Assembly: GCF_007341385.1 (NCBI RefSeq)
Contig: NZ_VJYD01000016.1
Span: forward strand, 41,276 to 105,275
Direction of reading: 5' to 3'
DNA: 64,000 nucleotides
Origin: Flavobacterium daemonense
GTDB lineage: Bacteria > Bacteroidota > Bacteroidia > Flavobacteriales > Flavobacteriaceae
Position numbers and translations under genes: made by a program. The notes beneath the pieces are model-generated. The model made no database searches. It was not told the DNA's origin and was given only the letters and a program-made list of their open reading frames with translations. Of this stretch, positions 1 through 8,596 are shown one piece after another; the stretch's first letter is position 1, and every line of letters begins with the position of its first letter.

Positions 1-72
1 AATCGAAGCGGAGGCGCTCACAAATCAAGAAAATCAAATACATCTAAGAAAAATAAAAAACGCTGGTATTAA
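1..72 (+). CDS. 3' end of an unidentified gene (partial)
   Basis: The first reading frame is open from base 1 to a TAA at 70-72 and encodes a 23-residue, very basic tail ending KKNKKRWY. The start lies outside the window. Lys/Arg/Ser-rich tails like this close RNA-binding proteins such as DEAD-box helicases in this phylum, but no domain is visible and that identity is a guess. The gene converges on the sensor kinase. Its stop overlaps the opposing stop (69-71) and both sit in the loop of one hairpin terminator, which supports this being a true gene end. Confidence 0.45.
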   Translation, partial: NRSGGAHKSRKSNTSKKNKKRWY

Positions 73-84
73 CCAGCGTTTTTT
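55..84. terminator. Bidirectional intrinsic terminator between convergent genes
   Basis: A 13-base arm (six A, then CGCTGGT) pairs with ACCAGCG followed by six T around an ATTA loop. The A/T tails give a U-tract on either strand. The hairpin encodes the last codons of both convergent genes, and both stop codons lie in its loop. Confidence 0.85.
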
Positions 85-2255
85 GCTTCTTCTATCAAAT
101 AACTTATAATTTTAAAGAGTTTTACAGGCTCAAACGGCTTTATAATAATATCATTTATTCCTGACGAAATTGCTTCATCTGTGATTTCATCTTTATCAAA
201 AGCGGTCAAAGCAACAATTGGCGTTTTAATATCCTGTAATCTAATTCTTTTGCTAGTTTCGAATCCGTTCATCAATGGCATATTGATATCCATTAAAATA
301 AGATCGAATTTTTCTTTTTCCAAAATATCCAAAGCGCCAAAACCATCATCAGCAACTATGCAGATGTAGTTATTCTTCTCAATAATTTTCTTTGTTACAA
401 GCTGATTAATGCGATTATCCTCGACAATTAAAATTTTATGAACGTCATTTGATGTCAAATCAACTTCTATCTCATCAATGATTTTTTTAGTTTTTATTGG
501 ATCGTGTTCAAACGGAATAACAAATGAAAAAGAAGTTCCTTGTCCCAAATCACTTTCAAGCGTAATTGTACTGCCAAACAATCCTAATAAACGTTTTACA
601 ATACTCAAACCAAGTCCAGTTCCCTGATAATCTTCATCTTTTCGGCCAACTTGAACAAATTTTTCAAAAATCTTGCTCTGATCAACCGTCGCAATCCCAA
701 TACCATTATCCTTAATCAAGAAATCCAAAAAATAATTTTTCCCTTCCGTCTTCAAAAGATCTACTTTAACTTCGACCTCACCATTTTTAGTAAATTTCAG
801 CGCGTTGCTCACTAAGTTCATCAAAATTTGAGCGAGTCTCAGTTTATCACCAATTAGATATTCAGGAATATCTGGATCGATGTAAATATTGATTTTGTTG
901 TTATTTTTTTGAGATAAAAAAGAAAGTGAGTTTTTGATCATTGTGATTTCATCAGAAATATTGAATGTCAGGTTTTCTAAAACCACTTTGTTTTCTTCAA
1001 TCTTATTAATCTGCAAAATATCATTTACCAAGGATAACAAATATCGAGCAGAGAATTTAAGCGAACTTAAATGTTGGCTTCTTGATAATTCTTTGTGCTC
1101 TTCTAAAAGCATGTTTGTAATTCCAACAACACCATAAAGCGGTGTGCGCAATTCGTGGCTTATAGTCGAAATAAATTGTGTTTTGAGCAATGAGGCTTCT
1201 TCTGCAATTTCTTTGGCTTTTAGAAGCTCTAAATTGTGTTTCTTTTTGAATCTGATGTTCTTAACTAACGTAATAATCAAAACAAGGAGAATAAGAGAAA
1301 TCAGTACAAATAGAATTACAATAATTCGGGACTTTTTAAGACTTTGATATTGCGAAATTTTCTCGTTTTCAATTTTATCGATTTGTCTTTTATATTCATC
1401 CAACTCGAGATTAAAACCCGCAATAGTTGCCTTTTTGAGCTTTTCTTGATTGTAAAGCTCTTCTGAAATCTTATTATATGCAGTAAGATTTTCGTATGCT
1501 TCTTTATATTTTTTGATTTTCATCAAGAACTTTGAATATTCTTGGTGCGCATAGGACAAATCCGATCTTTCTTCGCTATTTTTTCCGGCCGCAATCGCAC
1601 TTAAAAAATAGGCATTTGCCGTATCATTTTCATTCCTGAAGGAAGCATACATGCCGTTCAGCATATTAACCACAATTTCGGTGGATTCGTCACCATATTT
1701 TTCGATGTTATTGCCAACAAATTTCAAATACGGATAACCTTCTTTATACTTTCCAATATCAAAATAAGCCCATGCTATATTTACATTCGTAAAATAAACC
1801 TGATCTATCGCATTGATTTTTAAACTATATGCGATTGATTTTTTGTAATAAGTAATTCCTTTATCAAACTGTTTTTTTTCAAAACAGTAAATGTTTCCTA
1901 AATTATTATGAAGACTATATTTTATGGAATCATTATTAGTTTTATTGGCATAAAACAAACTTTTATTATAGAAAAAAATCGCTTTATCAAACTCTGATAA
2001 TTCATTGTAATTACCAGCGATTATTTTATATGACTTTGCAATTAAAATATTATTTTTTGAAGTAGTTGCATAGTTCAAAGCAACACGTGAAGTTATTAGG
2101 GATTTTTCGAAGTTGGATTCCTTAAAATCATCCCAAGCCTGCTTGACAAGCTTGCTGATTTTAGCATCCGGGATCGTTTCAGACTGCACGAATGCTGAAC
2201 TGATACCACAATTCAGAAAAACGACCAGAAAAAGAAAAATCCGCATTCGGGGCAT
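69..2255 (-). CDS. TPR-containing hybrid sensor histidine kinase/response regulator
   Basis: A 728-residue membrane hybrid kinase. An N-terminal signal/anchor is followed by TPR-like helical repeats (about 35-270), a coiled coil (about 270-305), one membrane span (about 311-333), a HisKA domain with phospho-acceptor H367 in ISHELR, a HATPase domain (N-box near N480/N484, DNGIG, GTGLGLS) and a C-terminal receiver with D656 in LMDINMP and the conserved TxxK lysine. Periplasmic TPR sensors of this type are common in Bacteroidota; the ligand is unknown. There is no DNA-binding domain, so output must go through a partner protein. No cognate regulator is adjacent. A start at Met4 is also possible. 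Confidence 0.9.
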   Translation of the reverse strand: MPRMRIFLFLVVFLNCGISSAFVQSETIPDAKISKLVKQAWDDFKESNFEKSLITSRVALNYATTSKNNILIAKSYKIIAGNYNELSEFDKAIFFYNKSLFYANKTNNDSIKYSLHNNLGNIYCFEKKQFDKGITYYKKSIAYSLKINAIDQVYFTNVNIAWAYFDIGKYKEGYPYLKFVGNNIEKYGDESTEIVVNMLNGMYASFRNENDTANAYFLSAIAAGKNSEERSDLSYAHQEYSKFLMKIKKYKEAYENLTAYNKISEELYNQEKLKKATIAGFNLELDEYKRQIDKIENEKISQYQSLKKSRIIVILFVLISLILLVLIITLVKNIRFKKKHNLELLKAKEIAEEASLLKTQFISTISHELRTPLYGVVGITNMLLEEHKELSRSQHLSSLKFSARYLLSLVNDILQINKIEENKVVLENLTFNISDEITMIKNSLSFLSQKNNNKINIYIDPDIPEYLIGDKLRLAQILMNLVSNALKFTKNGEVEVKVDLLKTEGKNYFLDFLIKDNGIGIATVDQSKIFEKFVQVGRKDEDYQGTGLGLSIVKRLLGLFGSTITLESDLGQGTSFSFVIPFEHDPIKTKKIIDEIEVDLTSNDVHKILIVEDNRINQLVTKKIIEKNNYICIVADDGFGALDILEKEKFDLILMDINMPLMNGFETSKRIRLQDIKTPIVALTAFDKDEITDEAISSGINDIIIKPFEPVKLFKIISYLIEEAKNAG

Positions 2256-2271
2256 AAATGGCTAATTTTAC

Positions 2272-2279
2272 CAAATATA
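2272..2279 (-). promoter_or_regulatory. -7 box for the sensor kinase gene
   Basis: The minus strand reads TATATTTG, an exact match to the Bacteroidota TANNTTTG element, about 17 bases before the ATG. The leader would be only around ten bases. No clear -33 TTTG is visible because the stretch upstream is the T-run of the preceding terminator. Confidence 0.5.
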
Positions 2280-2289
2280 CACTTAAAAA

Positions 2290-2323
2290 TAAAAAAAAGC
2301 TGTATTTCAACTAAAAATACAAC
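2290..2323 (-). terminator. Terminator after the dicarboxylate/amino acid symporter
   Basis: On the minus strand a 9-bp stem (arms 2315-2323 and 2299-2307, one G-U pair, 7-base loop) is followed by a run of nine T. It lies about 70 bases past the symporter stop and separates it from the kinase promoter. Confidence 0.75.
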
Positions 2324-2391
2324 TTTCTTTAATAATTGTTTAGACTTTAACTTCGTAAAAGCTAGCCTAATATGAATCTTGTTTTCAGAAT

Positions 2392-3672
2392 TTACTGCTC
2401 TAAACCTCCTTCTATTTCTTTATTATCTTCCCATTGACCAACAACAGAAGTAGCCAAAGCGTTTCCTAGAACATTTGTTGCGCTTCTGAACATATCACAA
2501 AAATGATCTATCGGCAAAATCAAAGCAATTCCTTCAACCGGAATATCAAACATACCACAAGTAGCCGCAACAACAACTAAACTCGCTCTTGGCACGCCCG
2601 CAATTCCTTTACTGGTCAGCATTAAAACCAAAAGCATTACCATTTGAGATCCAAGATCTAGATGAACTCCATAAAACTGCGCAATAAATATACTGGCAAA
2701 TGTCATGTACATCATACTTCCGTCTAAGTTGAACGAATAACCAAGCGGCAACATGAAAGAAACAATTTTATCTTTTACACCAAATTCTTCTAGTTGCTCT
2801 GTTAATTTTGGAAAAACAGCCTCACTACTTGTTGTTCCAAAAGCAATTGCTAATGGTCCAACAATACGGCGTAATAATTCGGTCATTCTTCCTTTTAAGA
2901 AAATATATCCCACAGCAATTAAAACAACCCATAAAGTACTAATTCCGACTAAAAAGGAACCGAAAAATTTAAAATAAGTAATCACTAATTCTTCTGCATC
3001 TCTAATAGCAAATACTCCTGCAATGGCACCAAAAACTCCAATTGGAGCAAAGTTCATTACATAATTCACCATTTTCAAAACAATATGCGAAGCTTTGTCT
3101 AAAGCATTAATTACAGGTTTTACAGTACTTCCTAATGACGCAGCAGCTAACCCGAAAAAGATTGAGAAAATAACAATCTGAAGGATTTCATTAGTTGCCA
3201 TTGCTTCAAAAATACTTTTAGGAACAATATGCTCAACAAAATTCTCAACCGAAAGTGTTTTCGTTTTTGCAGTTACTTCAGTCGCCGCAGCCATATCAAC
3301 GTGGTCTAATTTCAAACCTACACCCGGCTCTAAAACATTTACGTAAAACAAACCAATTAATAACGAAATAAATGAAGCCGTAAAAAACCATCCAAGAGCT
3401 TTTCCTCCAATTCTACCAACCGTTTTTATATCTCCGAGTTTAGCGATTCCAACCACTAAAGTTGTAAATACCAAAGGTGAAATAATCATTTGCACCAATC
3501 GAATGAAAACAGTAGCCAGCATTTTAATTTTATCACTAAATGACTGCGCTGCTTCTGGAGAAATGTAATTATGCAATATAATTCCTAGCGTTGCCCCTAG
3601 AACCATTGCAATAATAATTTGCCCTGTTAATCCTGAAAGAAATGATTTTTTTTTAGTTTCTGTAACTTGCAT
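2392..3672 (-). CDS. Dicarboxylate/amino acid:cation symporter (SLC1/DAACS family)
   Basis: A 426-residue inner-membrane carrier of the GltP/DctA family, which couples uptake of glutamate, aspartate or C4-dicarboxylates to protons or sodium. Visible family features are the N-terminal hydrophobic helices, a serine-containing re-entrant region (GTTSSEAVFPKL), the NLDGSMMYM motif that matches the family NMDGT cation/substrate site, and the second hairpin GIAGVPRASLVVV. Length is typical. It follows aroC by 53 bases on the same strand and may be read from the same promoter. Substrate choice between glutamate and C4-dicarboxylates cannot be settled here. Confidence 0.9.
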   Translation of the reverse strand: MQVTETKKKSFLSGLTGQIIIAMVLGATLGIILHNYISPEAAQSFSDKIKMLATVFIRLVQMIISPLVFTTLVVGIAKLGDIKTVGRIGGKALGWFFTASFISLLIGLFYVNVLEPGVGLKLDHVDMAAATEVTAKTKTLSVENFVEHIVPKSIFEAMATNEILQIVIFSIFFGLAAASLGSTVKPVINALDKASHIVLKMVNYVMNFAPIGVFGAIAGVFAIRDAEELVITYFKFFGSFLVGISTLWVVLIAVGYIFLKGRMTELLRRIVGPLAIAFGTTSSEAVFPKLTEQLEEFGVKDKIVSFMLPLGYSFNLDGSMMYMTFASIFIAQFYGVHLDLGSQMVMLLVLMLTSKGIAGVPRASLVVVAATCGMFDIPVEGIALILPIDHFCDMFRSATNVLGNALATSVVGQWEDNKEIEGGLEQ

Positions 3673-3725
3673 TAATTTGTTTGTGTTAAGTTAAAATATT
3701 AAGACCCTCACTGCCTTAACTTTTA

Positions 3726-4784
3726 TTAATATGTTTTGTTGATCAAATAAAAATCAGCCAAAACAATTGCGGCCATTGCCTCAACAATTGGCACCGCACG
3801 AGGTACTACACACGGGTCATGACGTCCTTTACCTGTAATTGGTGTAATATTTCCTTTATTATCTAATGAATCTTGAGTTTGCATAATTGTTGCAACTGGT
3901 TTGAAAGCAACTTTAAAATAAATATCCATTCCGTTGCTAATTCCACCTTGAATTCCGCCTGAAAGATTTGTTTTTGTAGTTCCGTCAGGATTGTACAAAT
4001 CGTTGTGCTCGCTTCCTTTCATTTCAGAACCTGCAAAACCACTTCCATATTCAAAACCTTTTACAGCATTGATAGATAGCATTGCTTTTCCTAATTCAGC
4101 GTGCAATTTGTCAAAAACAGGTTCGCCAAGACCAACCGGTACATTTTGAATCACACACGAAACCACTCCACCAACAGTATCACCTTGCTTGCGGATATCA
4201 CGAATATATTCTTCCATAATCGCTGCCGATTTTTCGTCTGGACAACGAACAGGATTACTTTCAATTTTCGAAAAATCTAAATCTTGATAAGGAGTATCCA
4301 AATGAATTGGTCCAACAGAAGAAACGTAAGCATTGATTTTAATTTCCGGAAGCATCTGCTTAGCAATTGCACCCGCTACTACTCTACTTGCTGTTTCACG
4401 CGCAGAACTTCTTCCGCCGCCGCGGTAATCACGAAAACCATACTTTTGATCATATACATAATCAGCGTGGCTTGGTCTGTAATTATCTTTTATATGCGAG
4501 TAATCGTCTGATTTTTGATTGGTGTTTGGAATAATAAAACCGATTGGAGTTCCGGTCGTTTTTCCTTCAAAAATTCCAGATAAAAACTGAACCGCATCTG
4601 GTTCTTTTCTTTGTGTTACAATTGCCGATTGTCCCGGTTTTCTTCGTGACATTTCAACTTCGATTGCTTCAAAATCAAGCTCGATACCTGATGGACAACC
4701 ATCAATAATCCCGCCTAAAGCTTCACCATGTGATTCGCCAAAAGTTGTAACTCTATATAGTGTGCCGTAGCTATTTCCTGCCAT
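3726..4784 (-). CDS. aroC: Chorismate synthase
   Basis: Converts 5-enolpyruvylshikimate-3-phosphate to chorismate, the last common step of aromatic amino acid and folate synthesis, using reduced FMN. The 352-residue protein has the three family signatures: GESHGEALGGIIDGCPSG near the N-terminus, the central SSARETASRVVAGAIAK stretch and the C-terminal KGRHDPCVVPRAVPIVEA. Length is normal and no frameshift is seen. No other shikimate genes are adjacent. The start is the ATG directly after a good -7 box, giving a very short leader. Confidence 0.97.
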   Translation of the reverse strand: MAGNSYGTLYRVTTFGESHGEALGGIIDGCPSGIELDFEAIEVEMSRRKPGQSAIVTQRKEPDAVQFLSGIFEGKTTGTPIGFIIPNTNQKSDDYSHIKDNYRPSHADYVYDQKYGFRDYRGGGRSSARETASRVVAGAIAKQMLPEIKINAYVSSVGPIHLDTPYQDLDFSKIESNPVRCPDEKSAAIMEEYIRDIRKQGDTVGGVVSCVIQNVPVGLGEPVFDKLHAELGKAMLSINAVKGFEYGSGFAGSEMKGSEHNDLYNPDGTTKTNLSGGIQGGISNGMDIYFKVAFKPVATIMQTQDSLDNKGNITPITGKGRHDPCVVPRAVPIVEAMAAIVLADFYLINKTY

Positions 4785-4798
4785 GTTATTTGTTTTAG

Positions 4799-4806
4799 CA
4801 AATGTA
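4799..4806 (-). promoter_or_regulatory. -7 box for aroC
   Basis: The minus strand reads TACATTTG, a full TANNTTTG match, 14 bases upstream of the aroC ATG. A TTTA about 17 bases further upstream may serve as a weak -33 element. Confidence 0.5.
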
Positions 4807-4970
4807 AGTTTTATGAATTAAATTAAAAAATATAAAATTGTGATTATTAATTAAAGGTTAAGCCGTTCAAAAATCATAATTTATTAAAATTGCTTCCAAA
4901 TTGATAACCTTTTGATAAAATAAATCAGCCGATTGTTTCTTTTATTTGTTAAACTTCAAATCACGAAAAA

Positions 4971-5795
4971 TTGAAAAAAAGAAATGTCGAACTGGTCATT
5001 ATTTCAGATGTCCATTTGGGAACTTACGGAAGCCACGCCAAGGAATTAAACAACTATTTATCAAGCATTAAACCTAAAACATTAGTTTTAAACGGAGATA
5101 TTATTGATGCTTGGCAATTCCGAAAATCATATTTCCCAAAAGCACATTTACGAGTAATTCAGCGTATTATCGGAATGGCTTCGAAAGGAACCAAAGTATA
5201 TTATATTACCGGAAACCACGACGAAATTCTTCGAAAATTCAGCGATATGAATATGGGAAATTTTTCTTTGCTTGATAAACTGGTTCTTGAATTAGACGGC
5301 AAAAAAGCATGGATTTTTCACGGAGACGTTTTCGATGCATCGGTTCAGCACTCAAAATGGATTGCAAAATTGGGAGGATTAGGCTATGATTATTTAATAC
5401 TTTGTAACCGATTTGCAAACTGGTGTCTAGCGAAACTGGGGCGTGAACCTTACTCTTTTTCTAAAAAAATAAAAGCCAGCGTAAAAAAGGCCGTTAAATT
5501 CATATCCGATTTTGAAACAACGGCGACCGATTTAGCAATTGAAAAAAACTACGATTATGTGATCTGCGGTCATATTCATGAACCAAAAATCATTACCAAG
5601 GAAAATCGCCATGGCTCTACTTTATATTTAAATTCGGGAGACTGGATCGAAAACTTAACCGCTTTAGAATACCATAAAAGACGTTGGAAATTATATTCCT
5701 ATGCCGAAAGCAACTTTGCTGAAGAAGAAAATTTATTTGAAATGGAAGATAATTTAACTTCCCAATTATTGACTTCAATAATCGCTAATAAATAA
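4971..5795 (+). CDS. Calcineurin-like metallophosphoesterase (UDP-2,3-diacylglucosamine diphosphatase-like)
   Basis: A 274-residue phosphoesterase. The five metal-binding blocks are all present: SDVHLG, LNGDIIDAW, TGNHDE, FHGDVFD and CGHIHEP. Proteins with this exact arrangement are usually named after LpxH, which removes UMP from UDP-diacylglucosamine in lipid A synthesis, but this group is longer than classical LpxH and the substrate is inferred. The start is TTG at 4971, because the nearby ATG at 4984 is out of frame and the MKKRNVELVIISDVHLG beginning needs the TTG. Transcribed alone, divergent from aroC. Confidence 0.85.
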   Translation: MKKRNVELVIISDVHLGTYGSHAKELNNYLSSIKPKTLVLNGDIIDAWQFRKSYFPKAHLRVIQRIIGMASKGTKVYYITGNHDEILRKFSDMNMGNFSLLDKLVLELDGKKAWIFHGDVFDASVQHSKWIAKLGGLGYDYLILCNRFANWCLAKLGREPYSFSKKIKASVKKAVKFISDFETTATDLAIEKNYDYVICGHIHEPKIITKENRHGSTLYLNSGDWIENLTALEYHKRRWKLYSYAESNFAEEENLFEMEDNLTSQLLTSIIANK

Positions 5796-5896
5796 TTGCA
5801 AAACCAAGAAACACAGCCAAATAAGCCTCTACAAGGCGTATAACAGCGTTTTTTATTCATAAAAATGTAAATTATATAACAATTTTCAAAAATTTT

Positions 5897-5919
5897 ATAC
5901 GTTCTCTACTTGAACGTAT
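5897..5919. promoter_or_regulatory. Operator-like inverted repeat upstream of the beta-barrel gene
   Basis: Perfect 8-bp arms ATACGTTC and GAACGTAT are separated by 7 bases, with a centre-to-centre geometry typical of dimeric repressor or activator sites. The right arm ends 3 bases before the -7 box at 5923, so a bound protein would block or contact RNA polymerase. The binding protein is unknown. Confidence 0.45.
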
Positions 5920-5922
5920 TTA

Positions 5923-5930
5923 TACATTTG
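5923..5930 (+). promoter_or_regulatory. -7 box for the small beta-barrel gene
   Basis: TACATTTG matches TANNTTTG exactly and lies 23 bases before the ATG. The region where a -33 TTTG should be is taken up by the inverted repeat 5897-5919, which suggests the promoter is regulated. Confidence 0.5.
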
Positions 5931-5953
5931 AAAAAATTAATTGAACCATTTTT

Positions 5954-6451
5954 ATGAAAAAAATCATTTTATCTGCCATCATGCTATTAGGATTAGCATT
6001 TACAGCTCATTCACAAGACATTGCAAAAAACGCGCTAGGATTGCGTTTAGGAGACAATAACGGTTTTGGAGGAGAAGTATCTTATCAAAGAGGATTAAAT
6101 CAAAAAAACAGACTTGAATTTGATTTAGGCTGGAGAAACAGCAGCGACGTTGATGCTATTAAAGGTGTAGCGCTTTATCAATGGGTTTGGAATATAGACG
6201 GAGGTTTTAACTGGTACGCTGGTGTAGGTGGTGGTTTAGCTGCTTGGGACCACGATTATTACAACAACAATACAAAATATAATGACAGTGGAACATATGT
6301 TTTTGCTGCAGGAGATATCGGAATTGAGTACGGATTTAAAGAAGTGCCAATTTTACTTTCATTAGATGCAAGACCAGAAATTGGTTCTGGATACTATGAC
6401 GATGATAACTTTGGATTTGACGTTGGTTTAGGAATCAAATTCAAATTCTAA
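5954..6451 (+). CDS. Small outer-membrane beta-barrel protein
   Basis: A 165-residue secreted protein. A clear signal peptide (MKKIILSAIMLLGLAFTAHSQ) precedes a mature chain of alternating polar/aromatic strands with Gly-rich turns and a final strand ending in FGFDVGLGIKFKF. A terminal Phe is the usual Bam recognition signal. The size fits an 8-stranded barrel of the OmpA/OmpX/porin-family type. No peptidoglycan-binding domain is present. Function is unknown. It is a single-gene unit with its own promoter, a dyad operator and a strong terminator, so it is probably induced by a specific condition. Confidence 0.75.
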   Translation: MKKIILSAIMLLGLAFTAHSQDIAKNALGLRLGDNNGFGGEVSYQRGLNQKNRLEFDLGWRNSSDVDAIKGVALYQWVWNIDGGFNWYAGVGGGLAAWDHDYYNNNTKYNDSGTYVFAAGDIGIEYGFKEVPILLSLDARPEIGSGYYDDDNFGFDVGLGIKFKF

Positions 6452-6480
6452 AATTAAATTAAAAAATAATTGTAAAAGAA

Positions 6481-6508
6481 AACCTGTCGTTTTGCGACAG
6501 GTTTTTTT
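6481..6508 (+). terminator. Intrinsic terminator after the beta-barrel gene
   Basis: AACCTGTCG pairs with CGACAGGTT around a short TTTTG loop and is followed by seven or more T. It lies 30 bases past the stop. Confidence 0.9.
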
Positions 6509-6544
6509 TATGATTAAAATTGAAAACTAATCACTAGGGACTAA

Positions 6545-6967
6545 TTATTTAATAATAATCTCCTTCTTAGAATGCACTTTCACTACAGTATAAGGATAGG
6601 AAACAACCTGCATCACCATTGCGTCTGGCGCTGGATTATTTTCTTTTACCGTAATAATAATATTTTTATCTGTTTCTTCCACTTTTTCAACATCAATTGA
6701 ATAACCGCTGGTATTTTTTTCGCCCATATTCAAAATTACGTAATTCGAATTGTTGATATCGGCCTGTTTCATTTTGTCAGCCAAAAGCGGATCATTTTGA
6801 AGCATTTTAATTTCATTTGGCTCTGTCAAAATCTCAAAAAATTTGATATTTCCACCACCATTAGATTGCTCCGTCAAAACTTCATAAAGCGCAGTTGAAT
6901 TCGGAGTTTTTTTAGCTCCACACGAAAACAAAACAAAAACTACCAAAACTGAAATTATCTTTTTCAT
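6545..6967 (-). CDS. PrcB-like lipoprotein
   Basis: A 140-residue predicted lipoprotein with a short signal ending in a lipobox (VLFSC, Cys16). The C-terminal half (about 70-135) has the pattern of the PrcB C-terminal domain: a strand with ILNMGEKNTSGYSIDV, then VKENNPAPDAMVMQVVSYPYTVVKV. The domain is named for the PrcB partner of a spirochete protease, and in Bacteroidota it occurs in stand-alone lipoproteins of unknown role. It stands between a convergent beta-barrel gene and a repeat element, with no operon partner. Confidence 0.7.
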   Translation of the reverse strand: MKKIISVLVVFVLFSCGAKKTPNSTALYEVLTEQSNGGGNIKFFEILTEPNEIKMLQNDPLLADKMKQADINNSNYVILNMGEKNTSGYSIDVEKVEETDKNIIITVKENNPAPDAMVMQVVSYPYTVVKVHSKKEIIIK

Positions 6968-7016
6968 GCATTTAATTTTAAATTAATGTTTTAATCTGTT
7001 GTGTGCAATTATTTTC

Positions 7017-7149
7017 AACACATAGAAACATAGATTTGTAAACCGTAAAAGGCATTTCATTTTAGATTTACAAACATAGTCTATGTGTGAGAAACTCACT
7101 TTCTTTTGCATTCTATTTCACAATTTCAAAAACTATGTTTCTATGTGTT
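7017..7149. repeat. Intergenic inverted-repeat element with AACACATAG ends
   Basis: Perfect 17-bp terminal inverted repeats (7017-7033 and 7133-7149) enclose about 100 bases that include an internal dyad (AACATAG next to CTATGTGT). It contains no coding frame. A related, truncated copy begins at 63778 and shares the AAAGGCnTTTCA and ACAAACATAGTC internal blocks, so this is a dispersed family rather than a chance palindrome. Confidence 0.65.
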
Positions 7150-7182
7150 AAATTGTTTTTTTATACACCAATAAGAAATGTT

Positions 7183-8319
7183 TTACTCTTTATAATCGTC
7201 AATCGCCTTTTGATACAAAGCTTCATATTTTGGAAGTATGTTTTTGATGTCAAATTTCTTCGCCACTTCAAGAGCATTCTTTTTAAACTCTTTTAGCGTA
7301 GCATCATCTTTTAAAATTTTAATAGCATTTGCCGCCATTTCATCAACATTTCCAACATTGCTCAAGTAACCCGAAACACCATCAAAATTAACCTCCGGCA
7401 AACCTCCCGAATTACTAGAAATCACCGGAACACCAAGAGCCATAGCCTCTAACGCTGCCAAACCAAAACTTTCTGTTTCTGAAGGAAGCAAAAACAAATC
7501 GGTCATGCATAAAATTTTGTCTATCTCGTTGCTGTTTCCAAAGAAAATTACTTTATCATAAATGCCCAATTCCATACATAAAACTTCGGCTTTTTCTTTC
7601 TCTGGACCGTCGCCCACCATCATCAGTTTAGCTGGCATTTCTTTCTGAATATTATAGAAAATCTTAATAATATCCGGAATTCTCTTCACCTTTCTAAAGT
7701 TACTGATATGCGTCACGATACGCTCATTTTCCTTCGCCATTACATAACGATGGCAAGGCGCATCTGGATCTTTTACCACTTTATCCAATTCAATAAAATT
7801 CGGAATTACTTTAATTTTATTCTTGATTTTGAATAATTTCAAAGTATCGTCTTTCAAACTCTGTGAAACCGAAGTCACATAATCCGATTTGTTTATGCTG
7901 AAAGTCACCGCTGGTTTGTAGAAAGGATGATTACCAACAAGCGTAATATCAGTTCCGTGAAGCGTAGTAATCATTGGCAGATTAATTCCTTCATTTTTCA
8001 GCATTTGTTTTGCCATATAACCTGCATATGCGTGTGGAATTGCATAATGCACATGAAGCACCTCAATTTTGTATAATTTCACCATATCAACCAATTTGCT
8101 TGACAAAGCCAGCTCATAAGGCTGATAATGAAAAAGAGGATATTCTGGAACGTTTACTTCGTGATAATGAACATTCGGATTCAATAGTGCCAACCTCACA
8201 GGCTGACTATAAGTTATAAAATGTATTTCGTGTCCTCGTCTGGCTAATTCAAGACCTAACTCTGTGGCTACTACCCCACTACCGCCAAATGTAGGATAAC
8301 AAACTATTGCTATTTTCAT
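7183..8319 (-). CDS. bshA: N-acetyl-alpha-D-glucosaminyl L-malate synthase BshA
   Basis: A cytoplasmic GT4-family glycosyltransferase of 378 residues. It joins GlcNAc from UDP-GlcNAc to L-malate, the first step of bacillithiol synthesis, the main low-molecular-weight thiol in many Bacteroidota. Characteristic points are the N-terminal MKIAIVCYPTFGGSGVVATELG, the acceptor-side HVHYAIPHAYA segment, and the donor-binding ESFGLAALEAMALGVPVISS block with the GT4 E-x7-E motif. The N-terminal glycine loop and HYAIPHA segment favour BshA over a generic GT4 enzyme. bshB and bshC are not in the window. Confidence 0.92.
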   Translation of the reverse strand: MKIAIVCYPTFGGSGVVATELGLELARRGHEIHFITYSQPVRLALLNPNVHYHEVNVPEYPLFHYQPYELALSSKLVDMVKLYKIEVLHVHYAIPHAYAGYMAKQMLKNEGINLPMITTLHGTDITLVGNHPFYKPAVTFSINKSDYVTSVSQSLKDDTLKLFKIKNKIKVIPNFIELDKVVKDPDAPCHRYVMAKENERIVTHISNFRKVKRIPDIIKIFYNIQKEMPAKLMMVGDGPEKEKAEVLCMELGIYDKVIFFGNSNEIDKILCMTDLFLLPSETESFGLAALEAMALGVPVISSNSGGLPEVNFDGVSGYLSNVGNVDEMAANAIKILKDDATLKEFKKNALEVAKKFDIKNILPKYEALYQKAIDDYKE

Positions 8320-8347
8320 GTATTAAATTTAATTCTACGAAAATACT

Positions 8348-8355
8348 CAAAAATA
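8348..8355 (-). promoter_or_regulatory. -7 box for bshA
   Basis: The minus strand reads TATTTTTG (TANNTTTG match) about 29 bases before the bshA ATG. A TTTA roughly 17 bases upstream may act as the -33 region. Confidence 0.4.
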
Positions 8356-8454
8356 GCGTTTAATTAAGCTTTTAAATTGTTAGATTTTCGACAATATTAG
8401 ATTAATTCTAATTAATATGTTATTTTCTTGAAGCAGAACAACTTCGATCAAAAA

Positions 8455-8572
8455 GACCACTCGTCCCGCTGTCCGCTATATTCCCGATTAACAAAAACTA
8501 CGGCTGAAAAAGCCTTGTTTTTCTAAATCGGGAGATGCCGCTTCCATCGGGGCTAAACTAGACGTTTTTGTT
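8455..8572. repeat. REP-like intergenic element (AGCCCCGAT/GCGGGAC type)
   Basis: On the minus strand the element runs from TAGCCCCGATGGAAGCGGC to AGCGGACAGCGGGACGAG. Its centre has paired AATCGGGA/TTCCCGATT blocks (8526-8533 and 8481-8489), and inside them a second stem (GGCT-GAAAA-AGCC extended by A/T pairs). The framing motifs are familiar from intergenic elements in Flavobacterium genomes. The gene-free interval 8320-8596 otherwise holds only the bshA promoter. Confidence 0.55.
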
Positions 8573-8596
8573 TTTATAAGAAATCCATTTAAAGAT

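Noticed and set aside
7017..7149. Insertion sequence
   Set aside because: It has terminal inverted repeats but is only 133 bases and encodes nothing; no transposase or clear target duplication was seen.
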